Below, one piece after another: positions 60,642-64,000 of a stretch of 64,000 nt of DNA. Both the position numbers and the translations under genes were made by a program. Source of the stretch: Tethya wilhelma (Eukaryota; Porifera; Demospongiae; Tethyida; Tethyidae); the NCBI GenBank assembly GCA_964030475.1, contig CAXIPT010000001.1, forward strand, positions 2,703,075-2,767,074. Reading direction: 5' to 3'. The notes below the pieces were generated by a model, which saw nothing but the letters and a program-made list of their open reading frames with translations, made no database searches and was not told the DNA's origin. Position 1 is the stretch's first letter. The number at the start of each line of letters is the position of its first letter.

Positions 60642-62006
60642 ATGGTACTGTCCACGTTTGTTTTACTTCTCTCCGCTATATTTACGGTTGGAAGCCTCGC
60701 ACTGCCAACTCCAGTGAGTCCAGTGTATGATGAGGCTAAAATTCATGTCCACTTGGTACCCCACACTCATGATGATGTGGGCTGGTTGAAAACAGTTGAT
60801 GAGTACTTCTATGGAGCCAACAACAACATCCAACATGCTGGTGTACAGTACATCCTGGATTCAGTTGTAAAAGCTCTTCAGTTAGATGAAAAAAGAAAGT
60901 TTATTTATGTTGAAATAGCTTTCTTTGCTAGATGGTGGAACCAGCAGACTCAAGAGGTAAAGGACATTGTGAAGAAGCTGGTCTCCACTAAACAGCTGGA
61001 GTTTATAAATGCAGGCTGGTGCATGAATGATGAGGCAACCCCTGACTACAATTCCATCATTGACCAAATGACTGTGGGTCTCAAATTTGTTGAAGATAAC
61101 TTTGGACCAGAAGCAAGGCCTCGTGTTGCATGGCAAATCGATCCATTTGGGCACTCTTCTGAGCAAGCTGCTCTCTTTGCAATGATGGGATATGATGGAC
61201 TTTTCTTTGCACGAAATGATTATGATGACAAAAATCTTCGTTTAAATAAAACTAAAATGGAAATGGTCTGGAAACCCAGTAAGAGCCTAGGAGATGCAGC
61301 AGATATGTTCACAGGGGTGCTCTATCATCATTATGTTCCTCCACCTGGATTCTGTTTTGACCAGTTTTGTAGTGACCCACCTATGATGGATGACCCTAAT
61401 CTCTTTGACATGAATGTTGACGAAAGGGTCAAAGATTTCATAAAGGCAATTGATGACCAAAGTAAGCATATGGCCACAAACCACATAATGTTCACCATGG
61501 GAAGTGACTTCCAATATGAGAATGCTCACTTGTGGTTCAAGAACATGGACAAGCTGATGACTTACACAATGCAGAAGAACTCCTCTCTCAATCTCTTCTA
61601 TTCAACTCCAACTCAGTACCTCGATGCCTTGAATGCTGCTAACATGAAGTGGCCTACTAAAACTGATGACTTCTTTCCATATGCTGATGCACCTTACCAT
61701 TATTGGACGGGATACTTCACCAGCCGGCCAGCCTTGAAGGGCTATGTACGAGAGATGAACAGTTTTCTTCAAACATGCAAGCACATGGAAGTGTTGGGAG
61801 TCCCTCTTGCAACATACAGAAGCAATAAGCTGACTTCTAGAAAGTTACAGGAAGCAATGGCTGTAGCCCAACACCATGATGCAGTGTCGGGCACAGAGAA
61901 GCAACACGTTGCAGATGACTATGCTAAGCGTCTCCATATTGGACAAGTGGATTGTGAGATGCTGACTGCAGATGTGGCAAGCACATTTATGAGCCTTAAA
62001 ACTCAN
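60642..62006 (+). CDS. MAN2B1: Lysosomal alpha-mannosidase (GH38), 5' part only
   Basis: Removes alpha-linked mannose from glycoproteins in the lysosome. Signal peptide MVLSTFVLLLSAIFTVGSLA, then the GH38 catalytic domain: KIHVHLVPHTHDDVGWLKT (zinc-binding His and Asp), FINAGWCMNDEATPDYNSII, AWQIDPFGHSSEQAALFAMM (catalytic nucleophile Asp in QIDPFGH), YHYWTGYFTSRPALKGYVR, and QHHDAVSGTEKQHVADDYAK (zinc His). The 455 codons run without an intron, then stop at the N at 62006; the family has about 1,000 residues, so the rest is missing from this assembly. Beyond the N the frame closes at once and no mannosidase sequence resumes. Signatures fit MAN2B1 better than Golgi MAN2A. Confidence 0.92.
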
Positions 62007-62496
62007 GTCTCTGTGGGATTGACTTTCAATTAGGATTTTTTGCTATGTCCTAGCCATATAATAGGGTAATACCATTAGTAACACTACACCCATGCACTGT
62101 AACTAAGATAAATAATAGCCAAAAAATTTTATAGTGGTGATTCATCATGCACAGGTGATAAAGCTTAAGGCAATGATCCACATTGGTAGCACACTACATA
62201 CAGAAGTACTTGTACTCCAGACCTCCTCCTCTTCACCTTTAAACTATTTCCTTATGACAAGAATGCAGGAAATTGAAACACATAAAGCATGCAGTTAACC
62301 TTGGCAAAACAGAATCTGATTGCTTTGAGATTAGCAAACTGAAAGCTCTTTTGTGAAAACAATAACATATACATGCACTCAACATCGGATGAAATGTACA
62401 GTTGTTTTTAGTCCTAAAATATCAACATCCTGAGTCAGTTGTCTAAACTAAAAAGTCTCTATGGTTTTCAGTGGAAGATTAGTAAACAGTGGCTTC
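62007..62496. other. Region between the contig join and ML5, no gene recognised
   Basis: Sequence right of the N does not continue alpha-mannosidase. It is unremarkable 3' flank of ML5; no exon seen. Confidence 0.45.
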
Positions 62497-63229
62497 TCAC
62501 TTCAAAGTAAAATCAACATTGAGGCACAGAATTTCTTCTCTATTTTGATCTTTGGCAATTGCTTTGCCTGTATAGGTTCCCTGTGTGGAGAAAATAATGG
62601 CCGATTACTGTGACATACAACCATATCTACCTATCATGTTTCCTTCATAAGTAACATGACTCTCTCAGTGTTAACACTAATAGTACTAACTCACAGCAGG
62701 AGTGTCAGTTGGTAAGTTTAGCTTCAGTTTGAATGCTAATATGCCTTTTTTCATGGGACAAGTCGCGTTCACATCCTTAACAAGATCACACAAGTCAAAT
62801 GACTGATGAAAGGGAATGATATTATTGTAGTTCCCATCAACAATGACTGTTCCACTTTTTATATCTTCATCTGAATGTGTAATATAATATTTACCAAGCC
62901 ACTTTGAATGTCATGATATTATACAATACATACTTCAGTAAAATAATAAATTTTACCAGTGGTCATATTTGCTTGAATTGTCACATCAGAGTTTCTAACA
63001 GGTGGATTTGGAGTGATCTCAATGTCGTTTAGCTTCCCATGAGCTCTGGGTTTGGCTAATGTTGTAAAAATATAAATCATGTAGACTTTGAGTACAAGTT
63101 AAACCACTCACTGCAATCAGTCCAAATTTTCCCTAGTTTTTGGCTGCTGGAACTATCTTTGGTTGGAGCAGTCCAAACAAGCCCCACACACAAGATTGTA
63201 AAGACACACACTGTACCGTAGCACTTCAT
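62497..63229 (-). CDS. ML-domain secreted lipid-binding protein 5
   Basis: Start taken at 63229 (MKCYGTVCVFTILCVGLVWT, a signal peptide) rather than the in-frame ATG at 63286, which would place a basic stretch before it. Exon 1 ends KLGKIWTDC; exon 2 (about 62955-63055) has HGKLNDIEITPNPPVRNSDV; exon 3 (about 62690-62870) has FDLCDLVKDVNATCPMKKGI; the last has GTYTGKAIAKDQNREEILCL and ends VDFTLK at 62497. Its 5' half is duplicated exactly in inverted orientation at the right edge of the window. Confidence 0.85.
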
Positions 63230-63414
63230 TTTTCGGTCAACAGAGTAACTTGATTGTGCCTTCCTCTTAGGTTTATTGATGCACACACTAAAGGAATTCC
63301 CCTATACTATTGAACTTTTTGCGCATGCGCATAATTATGCAGCAATACAGATGACGTAATTAACTTCACGGATTCCGGATTCCAGGACTGAACATTACAA
63401 GCACACAGCATGAT
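62990..63414. repeat. Inverted duplication, left arm
   Basis: Every base checked at positions x in this arm is the complement of position 126990-x in the right arm (63576-64000), with no mismatch noticed. It covers ML5 exon 1, part of exon 2 and the promoter. The 160-base centre holds the N at 63575, immediately at the right-arm boundary. Confidence 0.95.
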
Positions 63415-63575
63415 TGTAATTACATTTTTCACATTATGTAGAGTTTTTTTTGCTTTTTTTTTTAAAGCACAGTTGCTACTTAAAGTTAATTTTCACTTCA
63501 AATGTACATATTTCCATTGGGTTCAGGGTCACAATGAAGTCAGGACCTTCAACTGGTTTGTGTTGCCTCTCGGAN

Positions 63576-64000
63576 ATCATGCTGTGTGCTTGTAATGTTC
63601 AGTCCTGGAATCCGGAATCCGTGAAGTTAATTACGTCATCTGTATTGCTGCATAATTATGCGCATGCGCAAAAAGTTCAATAGTATAGGGGAATTCCTTT
63701 AGTGTGTGCATCAATAAACCTAAGAGGAAGGCACAATCAAGTTACTCTGTTGACCGAAAAATGAAGTGCTACGGTACAGTGTGTGTCTTTACAATCTTGT
63801 GTGTGGGGCTTGTTTGGACTGCTCCAACCAAAGATAGTTCCAGCAGCCAAAAACTAGGGAAAATTTGGACTGATTGCAGTGAGTGGTTTAACTTGTACTC
63901 AAAGTCTACATGATTTATATTTTTACAACATTAGCCAAACCCAGAGCTCATGGGAAGCTAAACGACATTGAGATCACTCCAAATCCACCTGTTAGAAACT
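63576..64000. repeat. Inverted duplication, right arm, running off the window
   Basis: Begins right after the N at 63575 and is the exact reverse complement of 62990-63414. Arm length is at least 425 bp because the window ends inside it. Confidence 0.95.
63761..64000 (+). CDS. ML-domain protein 6, partial; identical inverted copy of ML5
   Basis: Start at 63761 with the same signal peptide as ML5 (MKCYGTVCVFTILCVGLVWT), exon 1 to KIWTDC, intron, then the KPRAHGKLNDIEITPNPPV exon, cut by the window end. Identity to ML5 including introns points to a very recent palindromic duplication or an assembly artefact at the N. Confidence 0.7.

Overview
The window reads as a compact, intron-rich animal genome. 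Genes are split by many short GT-AG introns of about 50-150 bp, intergenic gaps are mostly a few hundred bases, and the recognisable proteins are animal ones (CDT1, DCAF11, SmD1, CCDC113, EDC4, MRPL4, CK2 alpha, a SNAP adaptor, an SLC52-type transporter, SAMHD1, NPC2/ML proteins, alpha-mannosidase). Death-domain gene families, a fibrinogen-related gene and this gene density suggest a demosponge such as Amphimedon. That is inference; no marker in the window proves it. Single N bases at 47131, 62006 and 63575 look like contig joins.

Layout. 1-1145: tandem MITE-like elements and a short-unit repeat. 1147-3204 (-): CDT1. 3427-4369 (+): a broken fibrinogen-domain gene. 4605-5621 (-): a secretory-pathway membrane protein. 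5827-9062 (+): DCAF11/WDR23. 9590-24828 (-): three tandem paralogues (called A, B and C here) that combine a death domain, a conserved 'FECP' domain, one or two CCCH zinc-finger modules and an unrecognised C-terminal region; a duplication scar lies between A and B. 25136-26398 (-): SNRPD1, head-to-head with CCDC113 (+), with a 1.53 kb tandem copy of the shared promoter and 5' exons. 30388-37623 (-): EDC4. 37927-38790 (+): MRPL4. 39315-42163 (-): CK2 alpha. 42794-44918 (+): gamma-SNAP-like. 45047-46436 (-): a secreted or GPI-anchored orphan. 46644-48924 (+): fragments of a probable single-pass receptor split by an assembly join. 49269-51286 (-): riboflavin transporter-like. 51471-55081 (+): SAMHD1. 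55267-64000: a cluster of ML-domain (NPC2-like) secreted lipid-binding genes around a truncated lysosomal alpha-mannosidase, ending in an exact inverted duplication.

How it fits together. Most housekeeping genes are head-to-head pairs with 125-630 bp between start codons. Several of these short promoters carry the GCGCATGCGC palindrome (NRF1-type); the CDT1 promoter has an E2F site and the CCDC113 promoter a perfect RFX X-box. The A/B/C cluster is the best candidate for an undescribed system: by architecture it joins death-fold signalling to CCCH RNA-type binding and has expanded locally. SAMHD1, the fibrinogen-related gene and the ML genes belong to families with immune roles elsewhere, but an immune function for the cluster is inference from architecture only.
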